Below are positions 47,266 to 59,568 of a stretch of 64,000 nt of DNA, one piece after another. The notes below the pieces were generated by a model, which worked only from the letters and a program-made list of their open reading frames with translations, was not told the origin of the DNA and did not search any database. Made by a program: the position numbers and the translations under genes. The number at the start of each line of letters is the position of its first letter. The first letter of the stretch is position 1. This stretch comes from Monoplex corrugatus (lineage: Eukaryota; Mollusca; Gastropoda; Littorinimorpha; Ranellidae), in contig CM060307.1 of assembly GCA_030674185.1 (NCBI GenBank), positions 59,937,481 through 60,001,480 on the forward strand. The letters are read 5' to 3'.

Positions 47266-48284
47266 AACGGTGGGCTGTGTGGTTGTGTGGTTAGCGTGTG
47301 TCTGTCTACTGGTTTTGTTTGTTGGCTACGTGCCCACACCGCCAGCTTGTTGTAACTGATAGCGTAGATCTGGGGCCCACCACTGCCGTAATGGACGTCG
47401 TCTGATAAGAAACACACTGTCAGCTAGGTGGGTCCACTTCAACATGTCATCCTCTCACACTCCTCACTGTCCGCTTGTTATTCGTTATGACTTGTTGTTC
47501 ACCAGTAAACGACTGTGTGAGTGGAGGAGATCAGGCTCAGACATAGTAGGCCAACGTTGGAGTTGTTCGACCTTTGGACCCACTGTAAGTCTACCTCGCA
47601 ACATCTGCGACCGGGGTCACAGACTTGGAACAAAGACTTTACCTAAAAGAAATCTTTCTTTGTAAAATCTTTTAAGATTATTTATAAAACAGAACAGGAC
47701 TGCCTGGGGCTGCATTACCAAGCAGGCTATAAAGATGTACCTACGTTTACTCATATGGATCTTTTCGATTCGACATCACCATTCAATAACAATAAAACAT
47801 TGTTTATAATTCGCTTTAAAAAGACGCGCATTTAACAAGCAAACACATCTAAACGATTAAAACTACTATTTCCAGTGGCTGGGTCATGGCTGGGTCGACA
47901 TAACCGTTGTAACAGCGCCAACATGTCACAAGTAAACTCGTCTGGCTTTTAAGCTTGTTGACATTCATACTTGATCATCACATCATTTATGAGTAACTTT
48001 TATTTTAACATCTAGAAGACTGTATTTCTAATAGCTGGCTTATTCTCGCTTCGACGTCACCAAAAGTTAAAACAACAACAACAACAAACGGCAAACTGAG
48101 AATGACGCAGTTCAGTCATGAAAGTTTCTCCATCTCTCTACAACCCCGGCTCGCTACATGATAGTTTTCAAAGCAGAATCTCAATATTGTTTTGGTTTGA
48201 TTTGATTTAGTTTTTGTTCTTTGTTTGCTTATTTGTTGTTTTTTAAAGCAATCCGAAATTTCTCGGATGTTATATTTATATTAT
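46467..48284. other. unannotated; GT, GGTG, GA arrays
   Basis: GT array 46566-46675 followed by GGTG units (46675-46700) and GAGA/CAGA units to 46742, a GTA-rich patch near 46825-46860, and a GA tract 47232-47268. A strong donor-like ACTGTAAGT at 47581-47589 has no accompanying exon I can support. Confidence 0.45.
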
Positions 48285-48590
48285 ATTTGCCCACATTATG
48301 CGGGCAGTATGTTGCTGCACAGATTGCATATTGCTTTTCGGTGAGCGCGCATGCTGATTGTTGTCATGTTTCCATAAGCCACCGGACACTGACATGACTT
48401 ACGGGATCTTTAAGGAGCATACTTGATGTTTTGCGTGCGTATACACGTGAAGGGGATGTCGGCACCAACAGGTCTGCACACATGCTGACCCAGGCGATCT
48501 GAAAAAAATGTACATGTATCTTTTATACACCAGGCAGGATCGAATCCCAAACTTTCCGAATGGAAGTCTGTCTTACCTATCTGAATACTG
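48285..48590 (-). mobile_element. SINE family S, copy 4 (most complete)
   Basis: On the - strand the head ends in GGGATTCGATCCTGCC (B box). The body follows: AGATCGCCTGGGTCAGCATG, GTGCAGACCTGTTGGTGC, CCCCTTCACGTGTATACGCA, GCTCCTTAAAGATCCCGTAA, CATGTCAGTGTCCGGTGG and TTATGGAAACATG. It ends CAACATACTGCCCGCATAATG with GTGGGCAAATATAA. The A-box region is degenerate. Confidence 0.8.
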
Positions 48591-49025
48591 CACCCGTCAT
48601 TGGTTGTATTAAACCAGAGACATCACAGAATATACCAATATTCAAACATATCTCGGTTTTCTTTTGAATTTGTGTGTGTGTATATATGTGTGTGAGAAAG
48701 AGAGAGAGAGGGAGAGAGAGAGAGATAGGGAGAGAGAGAGAGAGAGGGAGAGAGAGAGGGAGAGAGAGAGAGGGAGAGAGAGAGAGAGAGATTTAGCCTT
48801 TATTATCGAGGAGGGCGAATCTAATTGTATTCTAAATTTCTTTCAGCGTAGTTCATATGATTAGCTCTGGGGAACTTATCTATTTACTGCCGTTTATGCT
48901 GTTGGCATGTAGGACAGCAACGAATGTCCACCAGTGCTGTTTGTTCTGGGCCACTTTCTGTATTTTACAGTTCGGAAGGAGAAGCTTTGAAAACTGTCTT
49001 TGGCTTTGGCCAAAGATCAGTAGTC
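48591..49025. other. unannotated; GA tract 48695-48792
   Basis: An impure GA array with GGGAGA units. The remainder is non-repetitive and includes an acceptor-like CAGTAGTCAG just before the frame at 49026. Confidence 0.45.
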
Positions 49026-49377
49026 AGAAACTGTGGGGAAAGCTGGACAGCTGTATGTCCTCAGAGCAGAAGCCCCCCTCGCCCCTAAAGCAAGTGTTCC
49101 AGACTTTAAAACTTTACACTCTAAGGAGGCCGCACCGTATCCAGGTCATAACTCTTGGATGCCCTTCTGCTGTCGCAATTGTTCTTCCACTTGGGCTCAA
49201 TTCCACACCTCCAAGGTGGTTGTGACGGAACCTAGCCTACCGAAATATTACGTCATGATTTATGACGCGATAAGCGCTACTCCGGAAAAACTCGTGATTA
49301 GTTGCGTCATTGCCCGAAAGAACTCGTCTGGTTTTCAATGGGAAACTACAAACCACACTGTAGATTTTCTGCATTGA
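49026..49377 (+). CDS. unrecognised open frame, possible exon
   Basis: A 115-codon frame between TAG (49021) and TGA (49375). It has no ATG near its start but is preceded by an acceptor-like CAG at 49023-49025. The product has mixed, protein-like composition: KAGQLYVLRAEAPLAPK, DFKTLHSKEAAPYPGHNSW, FCCRNCSSTWAQFH (a CC..C pattern) and LPKYYVMIYDAISATPEKLV. I know no matching family. It could be the last exon of a gene or an unidentified transposon fragment. It ends 180 bp before the inverted-repeat element at 49562. Confidence 0.2.
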
Positions 49378-49561
49378 AATTGCCAGTTCAACTGTTAAGA
49401 AAGGCATCAAGAGCGCTTCTCTTGAAGGAACATCTAGCTGTAAGTGAAGTCTTTTAGAATATAACTGATTTAGTAATAGAATTGGTGTTTCCAGGTCTTT
49501 GAAGGAGATTTGGTGCCAGCAGGCCTATGGTCGCCTGAACTGATCTTACCATTGTTTGTAA

Positions 49562-50627
49562 TAGGTACCGGCAGCAGCGCTCATTCAGTGGAGGAAAATG
49601 AGCAAACGCAGCAAAATTTGCCAATATTCCACACGCTCTATTTTCTAAACTACTTGGATAATAAATAAAAAATCATATATTAATAAAGAATGATCTTTAT
49701 GCTTTTAAATGGTGTGGTTCTTTTATTTGTGGTTGTGACTGAAAAGGAGAGAATTAAGTTGAAAGTTGCACACTGGAAGCCGTGTCACGCCGCCGTGGTG
49801 AAGTCCGCGCGTCACTGTCTGCGATCTCGAATTTCGCATCAGTTGGCAAATCGCTTGGCGCGTCACGGCCACTGCATACATTAACCCAGTTTTGAGTTCT
49901 TCCAAAAGAGCAGAAGCTAATCTTTCGTTTGGACTAAGTTATAACGTGAAGTATCCAGTATAAATCAGTCAAATTTCGTGTTGAAAATTACCCAAATTTT
50001 CTCGGTAAAAATTTTCATGTAAAATCTAAAATTGAGTTATATGTTTTTGATCGCCAGAAAAGTTGAAGATTCGCGGTTTACATTTCTATGCAACATAGCT
50101 CGATCAGTGACGTGGCCATGACGCGAGACCCGTTTAAAATAAGGACCCTGATCAGTTGATCCGAGGAAAACCCTCACACAATGGCGTCTGCTGTGCCGCG
50201 AACAAATTTGCTGTCATCTGCCATTTCCATGTAGGAAGAATAGATCTATATCGGTAAGTATTTTTGGCTGTTTCGATCATTACTTGATTAATCTGTGCTT
50301 TAGATCTGAATTTGATTAAAGAAAGGATTGTAACTTCGAAGTTTGAATCAGTGACATGATCGAGCATAGCAAGGTCTTTCAGTGTATCAGCGACACATTT
50401 CAAGCTCGAGAATTTATTAGCCTAAATGTGCTTGTGCAGATCATGTAATATCAGTATGATTTAGTCAGAAGAACTGTTGATGTTTTCTGGATCTGGATCT
50501 GGATCTAGCTGTATACGTCACTGAAACCAACTTGATTATATTGCGCAATGTGCAGTACTTAACAAAAGCATTTTATTCTTTTACCAGTTTATTAGTATCA
50601 TTATCAGATTGCCCCTCCCAACTTTTT

Positions 50628-50688
<61 letters not shown>

Positions 50689-50885
50689 CACAGACATGTA
50701 TTTATTTGATCTACTTCAGAGTTACAAAGAACAGTGTTAATTAAATCAATCTGCAGATCGTGTTCATACAAGAGAGAGGAGAGATGAAAGGCTTAATTAA
50801 ATCTTTATTGTTGTCTGAATGATAATAAAGTGTGTATGTGTATTTGTTAATGTAACTAGTAGCCTAATTGCATTAAAAATGAAAA

Positions 50886-50969
<84 letters not shown>

Positions 50970-51242
50970 AATGATAATAAGTTACAGGCCTATGCCTATA
51001 TTGTATCATGTATGTGTGCATGACAATATTTGTCTGCCTCCAGTCCTGTACCCCACTCTAAACCCCCATATCCACACAGAATTTCTTAATTTTTTGAGTG
51101 CGTACTGTCACATTATTGTGATTGAAAAAAAATTGGGGGTGCTTGCAGCAAGTACCTGTGCAGCATGCACCTGTGTGTCATGTTAAGTATGTATGAAATA
51201 CATATATTATGAAAATGCCCCTGCTCCCCCTCTCTCTCACCA

Positions 51243-51317
<75 letters not shown>

Positions 51318-52731
51318 CCTTCTTTTTAATTAACGGTAGAGTAAAAAAGACAAAAAACATACTTAAAATCTAAATCTTTCGTATTTTCAGTTGATAATGA
51401 CTACAACACCATGAGGTCAGAGGGGAGAGGCAGGCGGAAGACCTTGACCAAATGTCCTACAACCAACAAACTTCTTCTCCAGCTTTATTAATCCTTGAGG
51501 GAAGATTGAGACAAGACATGGGAAGAGATGGCAGCCCTTACTCCGACTGTTATTATTGACATGACCTCTTTTGAGAAGAGAAGAATATCAAGTCCAAAGT
51601 GCATGCAGCTGTGAGGAAAGCTTTTGAGTATCGCTGAATAGGAACGCTTATCATTTCTTGCTTTTAAGCTTGCAGATGCACTTGGAAAGAAGAATATTGG
51701 CAGCTTCCTCCTTGAGTGTATGCCACCTACAAGGCCAAGTTCTGCTGATGTGCAAGTCTCCCTCCCCTTCCCCCCTGATCATGATTGCTTGATAGAGACA
51801 GTGTTTTGGTAGAAAACAGGTTTTGTTTATTATTAACATTTTTATGTGGATTTCTATGACAATAAGACTAGTAGAACAGTGTTACACAGCCATTTTTTAA
51901 AATTTTAAAGTACAATAGTGAAAACAAATATATATCTTGTGGTGTAAAATGAGGTAACTGAAAAAAAAAAATTTAAATGATTGTGTGCAGACTTGTCATT
52001 TGCTATTTTTTATCGTGGACAGTGATGAAAAAAACCCTGATGTAAGCCAATATACATTTTGGAACATATTAAATATTTGTATGTATTGCTGTGAACATAG
52101 AGAATAAGTACACAAAATTTCATGACAATCCCTTAAGTAGTTTCTGAGATATTGGTGTTTAAATGACGTTACCCTTAAACCAAACCATTTTTCCGACATG
52201 AAAATTAGCGATTTTAGCTAGTTTGGTGCTTTATTTCTCAGAAACCAATGAACTGAACAACTCAGAAAAAAATTGACACAATAAACTTTGATATATACTC
52301 TACAGAAAATAAGTTTGAAGCATATCTCTTGGTTTATGTTAGTACAGGGGCATGTTGAAAATGGACATTCTAGCAATTCCGCGATACTCAGATTTGGATT
52401 TTTGCCATGTTTGACATGTTATTACTCATTTTTCATTTCTACAGATGGTAATATTTCTGGTGGTTTTAACTGTCTGTTACACATAGATTTGGAAAATGCA
52501 TTTTGACAGTTTTATGTCCATTAGGAAATATTCTGTGAGTCTCCAATTTTGGAAAAAATCAATGCATACATTTCTCGACGCAAAATTAAATATGTAAAAA
52601 ATCATATCTCAGGAACCAATAAAGCTAGACACTTGATTTTCGTTTTGTTTTCTTTGTCTTGATATGGTCTTTCAATGTTGTATGGTTTTAAAACTCTATT
52701 TCTGATTTGAAATTTTGGCTGCCGGTACCTA
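49562..52731. mobile_element. DNA transposon with TIRs and TSD, no intact transposase
   Basis: The ends are perfect 14-bp inverted repeats TAGGTACCGGCAGC (49562-49575) and GCTGCCGGTACCTA (52718-52731). They are flanked directly by the same 7 bp TTTGTAA (49555-49561 and 52732-52738). A perfect inverted repeat and a matching flank together are very unlikely by chance, so this is a 3,170-bp cut-and-paste insertion. I find no intact transposase. A - strand shadow and a broken + strand frame near 51485-51810 (MAALTPTVIIDMTSFEKRR..., two stops, then LADALGKKNIGSFLLECMPP) are the only protein-like parts. A donor-like ATCGGTAAGTATT at 50252 and an acceptor-like GTATTTTCAG at 51390 hint at an intron. 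A GT array (50634-50687), GA array (50905-50966) and AC array (51243-51316) lie inside. The superfamily is unresolved. Confidence 0.85.
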
Positions 52732-52738
52732 TTTGTAA

Positions 52739-54104
52739 TCTATCAAGATATACCTTCTATTTGCAGAAATGGATGCCTTGGAGACTAAAATTATAATGTT
52801 TAATATTATTTGCATGTTCTTTGCAGTTTCAGATGGGGTGTTGCTTGACATTATTTTTGTTTAAGTCCCGTGAGGATGGGACACTATTTTAATGTCTGTC
52901 TCTTGAACGTTGTTCCATGTTTATGATGTCGTTCTGATAATGTTCTATGCATAAACATGTTTCATAGTTACTCCGCTTGATGTGAGACCATGTTAGAATC
53001 GTAGGCAGTTATGTTTGCATAATGAATCTGTAGGGTCAGTTGCAGGCTGCCTCGAGTTATTGTATAGATCTAATGAAAGATTGTCCATCCTCGTTAAATT
53101 TGTTAGATCTACCGTTCAGATCTAAAATTGTTCATATTCTGGTAAACGTTGTATAAAGATGGTAAGGGTTCATGTGGAACCTATCTTATTCATAATTCGT
53201 AAAGAAGTCTGTAAACGGACGATCGTCTTTCCATATTCGGAGGATAGTCGTCAACTGGGTCTCACGTCATGGAGGTTACACTTCCTTTACTCTAAGCCCT
53301 TTCTCCATCTATATCATCCGCCAGGAAGAGCTGTTTCTTCAACCCTTTTCACTTCAATCCAAATACTACCTAATATCAAGGTGAACCAAGTCGAATTTTG
53401 ACTATTCTACCTGCCTCCAGACCTCTTCAACTACTGGAGGTCAAGCAATCATGTCAGCGCTCGGGCATGAAAAAGACTATTCCTCTACCTACTCAATTTC
53501 CCCCCACACTTCTCCCTAACCCGCTTCAAACGCTCGCAATCAACTCTACAAATGTGAAGAAGATTAGTGGCATCAATTCAGCGCAAGACTGTCTTCAGGA
53601 CAAGAAAACCAAGTCCTCCGAATGAGAGTTGAGTAAAAAGCCACCGAGACCAAACCTTCCAAGATCCTCTGGATGGAGGAAGGGGATCGTCTCGGCCAGA
53701 TGTTTTGTTTGAAATATGGTTGCGACACCAAGAACTGCGGAATTGGACTATAGAACGGTTTATTAGACACTGTCCTATTTCAGAAGTGACCTCCGCTTTT
53801 CCTCAGAACATTATAGTTCCTGAGTCTGTCAGCTAAATCCATAGATCACAAAGCTATTGATCTACCAAATTCACCATGTTCTTTAATTGTAAAGAAGGTG
53901 GGAGCTTTGTCAGAAAGTGCTCCTCTCACGCTCTCTTCTGCCTCCTCCCCCTAAATTGCCACAGTGGTCTGGTGCCTCATCACCCTTTTGACGGATGTCT
54001 TAACCACATATTTGTAGAACATGTGCATGCTTAGGGAAATTAATCAATATGACGTTCCGGTTTGAATCTCCTCGATTTGATCCAGCTGGAACTCTTTTCA
54101 GATC
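52739..54104. other. unannotated sequence
   Basis: Not repetitive by eye. Open frames at 53159-53401 and 53398-53625 lack recognisable domains. Sequence just before 54105 may be further decayed LINE, but I cannot show it. Confidence 0.35.
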
Positions 54105-54705
54105 TTTTCAGAGGGGTAGGCATCATAATGGACAGTGACAAGTCAAAGTCTGTCAAAGGATACTGGGTTATATCAGACCGAATTTCAGTAGTCAGATAAG
54201 GTGGCGAGCCATTTGATATCAACATCATCCAAGTATATGCTCCTACATCCGCAAATACTGAGGAAGCAACTGATAACTTCCATGGGGAATTAGAGACATC
54301 CACAGCCAAGGCTCAGTGTAAATCACAGGATGCTACAATAAATAATAACGGGAGATTTTAATGCTAAAGTGGGACAGGAAAACCTAAATGACATGACAGT
54401 TGGACCTCATAGCCTTGGGACACGATATGAAAGGGGAGAGAAACTTGTTGAGTGGGCACAAGTAAATTAATTCATAATAATAAAAAAAAACAACTCATGA
54501 TTTGAACAACCTAACAGAAGAAAATGGACATGGATGAATCCAGGAGCGTGCACAAGAAATCAACTTGACTGCATCCCGATAAATAAAAGATTCAGACTCT
54601 TTACTGATAGCAAAAACATTACCAGGCGCAGACTGCAACAGTGACCACAATCCTGTAACGGGAAGATTAAGGCTGAAACTAAAGAGATAAAAACAAACCA
54701 AAAAT
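54105..54705 (+). pseudogene. RTE-like LINE, AP-endonuclease domain fragment
   Basis: In order: SKSVKGYWVISDRISVV, PFDINIIQVYAPTSANTEEA, then after a frameshift GDFNAKVGQENLND, GPHSLGTRYERGEKLVEWAQ, RRKWTWMNPGACTRNQLDC, NKRF and (frameshifted) ADCNSDHNPV. These are the QVYAP, GDFNAKVG, LGTRNERGE.LVEW, WTW..P, QIDYI and SDHNPV motifs of the APE-type endonuclease of RTE-like LINEs. Stops and frameshifts are frequent. The reverse transcriptase that should follow is missing; instead the sequence runs into SINE S. The motif style matches the RT fragment at 34.2-35.8 kb. Confidence 0.85.
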
Positions 54706-54764
54706 AGCATCAAACTAAATCTTGGACTCTCAAAGACAGATGAATCGACTCGTGCAAAGTTTAG

Positions 54765-54985
54765 TTCAGTCAGTAAACGTTGGACTTTCATCGGACGGTC
54801 TTTGGTTTAATTCTGCGTGGATACCATCGCCTGGTGGGTAAAGGGTGGAATTTTTCCGATCTTCCAGGTTAACGTGTGTGTGCCTAAACTTCCTTCGTGT
54901 GTATACCCATGTAAAATGTCAAACATGCATGTTAAACATCTGTAAGTCATGCCAGTATCGCCCTCCAGAGATGCAGACTGTGCAA
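54765..54985 (+). mobile_element. SINE family S, copy 5
   Basis: Head with A-box-like TTAGTTCAGTCAG and a degenerate B box (GGTTTAATTCTGC), then GGTGGGTAAAGGGTGGAA, CCGATCTTCCAGGTTAACGT, GTGCCTAAACTTCCTTCGTG, ATGTTAAACATCTGTAAGTC and ATGCCAGTATCG. It is placed at the broken end of the LINE endonuclease fragment. Confidence 0.65.
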
Positions 54986-55059
54986 CAACAAATTGGAGTG
55001 TGGTCAGCTCATCTAACAGCTTGACTGCATCCAGGAGTAGAAAGTCTGGTGTTTGTTCC

Positions 55060-55140
55060 AGAGGGATTCATCACACAAGGACATTTTCCACTTAAATTAA
55101 ACCAGCCTGCAGTTACCTGACAGACTCATGATCAGGCGCA
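55060..55140 (-). mobile_element. SINE family Y, short diverged fragment
   Basis: CAGAGGGATTCATCACACAA and GGACATTTTCCACTT match the 3' terminus of Y on the - strand. The match fades after about 80 bp. A G run lies just downstream at 55167-55178. Confidence 0.4.
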
Positions 55141-55579
55141 AAATCTTTGAACAGGGGATGGTGGGGGGGGGGGGGGGCATGGGAGCTATGAAACGTTGAC
55201 ACCAACAAAATATTGGGCTATTCAGATGGGGAGCGAAAAAGGAAATGCACCCAAATTCGATCACAAGCCTCCACTGAACAGTCACGAATACTAAAGTTCG
55301 AATGGATGTAGACCTGTGTTAACGCCACTCCATCAAAGTGAGAGCATGTTTCACAAAGGATTAATTGGCTATTTACTAAATGAGTTTAGCTATGCATGAG
55401 TCAGGTATTTCACTTTAGAGAATTGCGGCAGTACGCACGGCTACAGGTTGGACCGACATGCCTTCAAGTTCATAGCAGTTTATGTTTAGTGCTACATATA
55501 AACAGACAGGTCAAAGGTACAGAAAACGGACACTTGTTTGTATGGCGTGACTGTTTTGTTTCTATCGTTTTGCTTTGTT

Positions 55580-55652
<73 letters not shown>

Positions 55653-57383
55653 GTGTGTTTCTGTGTGCGTTTGTGTGTTTTCAGTGTTTGTGTGTGTGCG
55701 TGCGTGCGTGTGTGTGTGTGTGTGTGTGTGTGTTTCTGTGTGCGTGTGTATGTTTTCAGTGTTTGTGTGTGTGCGTGTGTGTGTGCATGCGCGCGCGCGC
55801 GCACGTGAGAGATTGATATTTTCTCTTTTTTTTCTTTTCTTTTCTTTCTTTCTTTATCCGGCCAAATCTTAGTTGGAGGGGCGAATCTACTGAAGGACAG
55901 AATGATGATGACGGTGTTGAAGATCATAGTCAATATTTCCATCCGGTCCGCTTTCGGCAAAAATGATAAATTATCACAAGGGGTAAACGGCTGCAATTTT
56001 GCTGCTACCAGTTCATTTTTATGTCGGGACAACGGACGTGTTGCACGCAACTAAAACGTTACGCTTGTAATAAATATGTGTGCTAGGATGGGACGGAGAA
56101 TCGTTCCTTTTCTAACGAATTTAGATACCCGGTTTTTGGAGGACTGCACAGTGCACAACACAAGCACACACGGTCAAATTTAATACAGGTCGATAGTTCT
56201 TGTTGTCGCAAGAGAAAACATCCACAATTTTACTACAAGACTCGATTCCAGTTATATAATTAGTCAAAACAAGTATAACTAGACTTAACAGTCTGAAAGT
56301 GCAAACAACAGAATGTTTCTCATTAATGAACGATAAGCCAATGAAACAAGGAGAAGCTAATAAAAACAAGCAGCACGAAGAAAGTAGGCTAAGTACTGAA
56401 TACAATGATCAATCTGATTATTATAACCGATTTGTAAGTGTCTCTGTTCCACAAGAATTAAGACATTAGAAATCCGCGCTAAGATTTAATGTAAGCTCAG
56501 TTCATTAAAGAATGATAGAAAACAAAACAAAGAAAACAAAGACACAGGAAATTATCAATAAAAGGACTTTTGTTTGTGACAATGTCGAACAGTTTCAGTC
56601 CTGAAATTGCTCTACTTCGTAGATGAGGAAGAGTTTCTGTCTTCATATTGAGTCACTTCATAATTGAGACTGATTTTACCATGTGTCTGTAAATCGAGGC
56701 ATATGAAATCCACAGCATGGTTTGACTGTTGTGTTCGATCATCACTATAAATTCCACAAGTAAAGAAACAAGAATAATAAGCACTGTGCCATTTAGATTA
56801 ACACTGTATAATTTTGAAAATGAACACAGGAAATCGGGTAAAATCATGACGACAAGCTACGCGATGATTTTCACATTTAAAATATGCTGTGTGCATGAGT
56901 AAACGGCCACTAAGGGACCAAACTCTAATGAAAAACTAGTCTAATGTGACGTGTTTGACTTGGTGAGAAGAGGCTGACCTATCGTGGTATCGCGGTTCCT
57001 GTTTTATCTGCTGAAATTCACAATAGGCCCTATCAAATTAACTGCGTAAAAACTTACAATGAATAAAAAAAAAAGTATGTAAGAATTCGTTCCGTATTTG
57101 TATTAACGATAAAGTAAAGCAAAATGAAGAAAATCACATTAAAGATAAATAACAGATGCAACGCTCGTGTGTGTATAATGATGAAGATGAATTGATCTTA
57201 AACACTTTCTGTCAATACAGAGAATCGGGAAGCAGATTCGATTCTTTCGCTTTGCAATGTGTTTGAAACGATATCAAATTTAGAATTTTGTTTCTATTGT
57301 TTTGCACTCAGACAATTTCATACGCGCTCCACCATTATCTGTTAGTAATTTCAAGCCGTAATGATAGCCCCGACCGTCCCTAG

Positions 57384-57477
<94 letters not shown>

Positions 57478-58182
57478 CATACACACACACATATAAATAA
57501 AAAATAAAAAATATATATATAATTTATGTGTATGTATATGGATATATATGTATTATATATGTATATACATTATATAATATATATATATATATACGCGCGC
57601 GCGCACACACACACACACACCTATACACACACCTATACGTACATGTAGTTAATATCAGGTCATGGTTCAGAGAAACTGAGATGTGCACTAAGTTAACTCT
57701 CCTTAACCACCCAAAGATATCCATGTGTAGTTTATGGTAGCATGGCCCAAAGGACGGAAGCAAATGAAACGTTTTTAAAGTAGTTCATAAGTTTATTAGA
57801 CAAACAAAACTATCAGTGTTAACTAGATGAAGCATTAACACACTAGTTATTCTTTCAAATGTCCTCTTGGATGAGGTCGTATGTCTTTACATGCCACACG
57901 ACGCAAAACTCTGGAGGGAAACATTTATGATCTCGAGTAACTAGTAACATCAGTTCCTAGTCATGATTATTCACCTTCCTTCAAACAAAATGAAAAGAAA
58001 CATTTCGCACCAGTAGCACGGCCATTTTCCATACACAATATCTTTCCTTCCCACTTCCCCTCTCCTATTGTTGTTGTTCTACTTCCTTGATAGAGCTGAT
58101 TAGTCCGTTTCTGTCATCATATTAGTTACATTTTTATTCCTGTTTCATGTGCTGAATGTAAAGCCGACTGGTGTTACCGGTA
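55141..58182. other. unannotated; GT/GC, AC and TA arrays
   Basis: A GT array with CTGTGTG and TTTTCAGTG variants at 55579-55803 ends in a GCGCGCGCGC block. An AC array lies at 57386-57490, and a TATA then CGCGCG then CA stretch at 57515-57625. A Y-SINE-like fragment (ACTCAGACAATTTCATACGC) lies near 57306-57350. The rest is AT-rich with no exon recognised. Confidence 0.45.
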
Positions 58183-58468
58183 TTATTTCAAGAGGGATTC
58201 ACTGCGCTCGGACAGCTCCATATGCGCTCCACCCAAATCCGCCAGCAATCATCGTCTGACAGATTTCCTGAGCGTGCACAAACCCTACGCGCTGGCAAGG
58301 TCTTGAAATGGGGAAAAGGGAGAAGGGACCCATCAAACGGTAAGTTGACATCACCAGAGTGATGGAAACATTATGATGGGCAGCGAACTGGCCAGTTTTT
58401 AATGTTACGGGCTGGGATTGAACTCAAGATATCAGATCTTGAGTCCACGGCTCTACCAACCAGCCCGC
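58183..58468 (-). mobile_element. SINE family Y, best-preserved copy
   Basis: On the - strand it begins GCGGGCTGGTTGGTAGAGCC (A box), GTGGACTCAAGATCTGATAT and CTTGAGTTCAATCCCAGCCC (B box). The body follows: ACTGGCCAGTTCGCTGCCCA, CATCACTCTGGTGATGTCAA, AAGACCTTGCCAGCGCGTAG, TGTGCACGCTCAGGAAATCT and GGAGCTGTCCGAGCGCAGTG, ending AATCCCTCTTGAAA. It is the reference copy for this family in the window. Confidence 0.85.
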
Positions 58469-58606
58469 TTGTGTGCTGCTTTGTCCAAACGAAGTCAAAA
58501 GATCCGAACCAAATTGTATCGTCGCTGACAACATAGAGAATTGGAAGAAATGGAATGTAGTTCAAACAAGATATATCTTAACACAGTAGGTAGTTTCCTT
58601 TTGCAC

Positions 58607-58607
<1 letters not shown>

Positions 58608-58692
<85 letters not shown>
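58608..58692. repeat. (GT)n array ending in GCGCGC
   Basis: A GT tract with one GGTG slip passes into GCGCGCGCGTGCGC. Confidence 0.96.
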
Positions 58693-58693
<1 letters not shown>

Positions 58694-58721
58694 CGCAGTT
58701 ACAGTATCACATGTCCTGCTG

Positions 58722-58822
58722 TACATACAGGTTTGCGCAGGCTTAACTAGTCTGTCGGATAATAAGTGAAGGCAGTTTTGGGTGGAGCATACTCGAAACT
58801 GAGCACAATAAATCCCTCTTGT
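58722..58822 (+). mobile_element. SINE family Y, 3' fragment
   Basis: TACAGGTTTGCGCAGGCTTA, AGTCTGTCGGATAATAAG, TTGGGTGGAGCATACTCGAA and ACAATAAATCCCTCTTG match the 3' third of Y on the + strand. It faces the Y copy at 58183-58468 across the GT array, making an inverted pair. Confidence 0.65.
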
Positions 58823-59568
58823 TACACGTAGTTGCTCACGCATCGCGCGAAACACGGGGCCATCAAGGTGCTCCACCATACACAGTCCTTAGCCATCCAC
58901 AGCTGACCAGTCGGAAGTCCACTCTTCAGAGCGACCTGTGGTTACTGCACCTTCCACAGCGCAAACATAGGAGCGCAGGTATCATGATACCGCACTTGCG
59001 TTTTTCCGATATGTTAAAGATTTCGGGAAAATGCTATCATTCCCCAAGGCCTTTTCTGTGCAAGATCGTGTGGAATACTATGTCTGGTCCCTCAGTAGTG
59101 GTCTCTTCATCGTTTAAGACAATATACAGTAGCATTCAGTGTATCCTCTGTGAGTGTTTTCACAAGAGCAGATACTAGTATATTGTTTCGTGTATTTCCC
59201 TTGCTCTGTCCACTGCGTTATCAGTGCCACTGATACTCGGATAGGCAATCACTGGCACCCAATCAAGAAATGCTGACAAATGTCTGTACAGTGAAGTGAA
59301 CTTGGGATGTCATCTGTCGGGTAGATTGTATGGGAGCAATCGACTGTCCAGGCATCAGAACCTCTTTGTAGGGCCTAAAGGACAGGAAAGTCAACACGCA
59401 GCAGGTAGAACTGATAAAATGTGTCTAATAATACTAGAACGGCTACTGGGCCCCACTCCAGCTTTTTTGTAACTGTTTTATCTCTTTTAATCTTGTTCTC
59501 TTCCGAGATGATTCACACGCATTAAAGGCTGGTTGACAGGCTCAGCCACTTCCCTCAACTATAGTGTT
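58823..59568. other. unannotated sequence
   Basis: Non-repetitive. A 119-codon + strand frame (58819-59178) starts with a non-ATG codon in the Y fragment and has no recognised domain. Confidence 0.35.

Noticed and set aside
47444..47665. Exon ending at a strong donor-like site
   Set aside because: The GTAAGT motif lies inside the frame and not at its end. No acceptor or homology was found.
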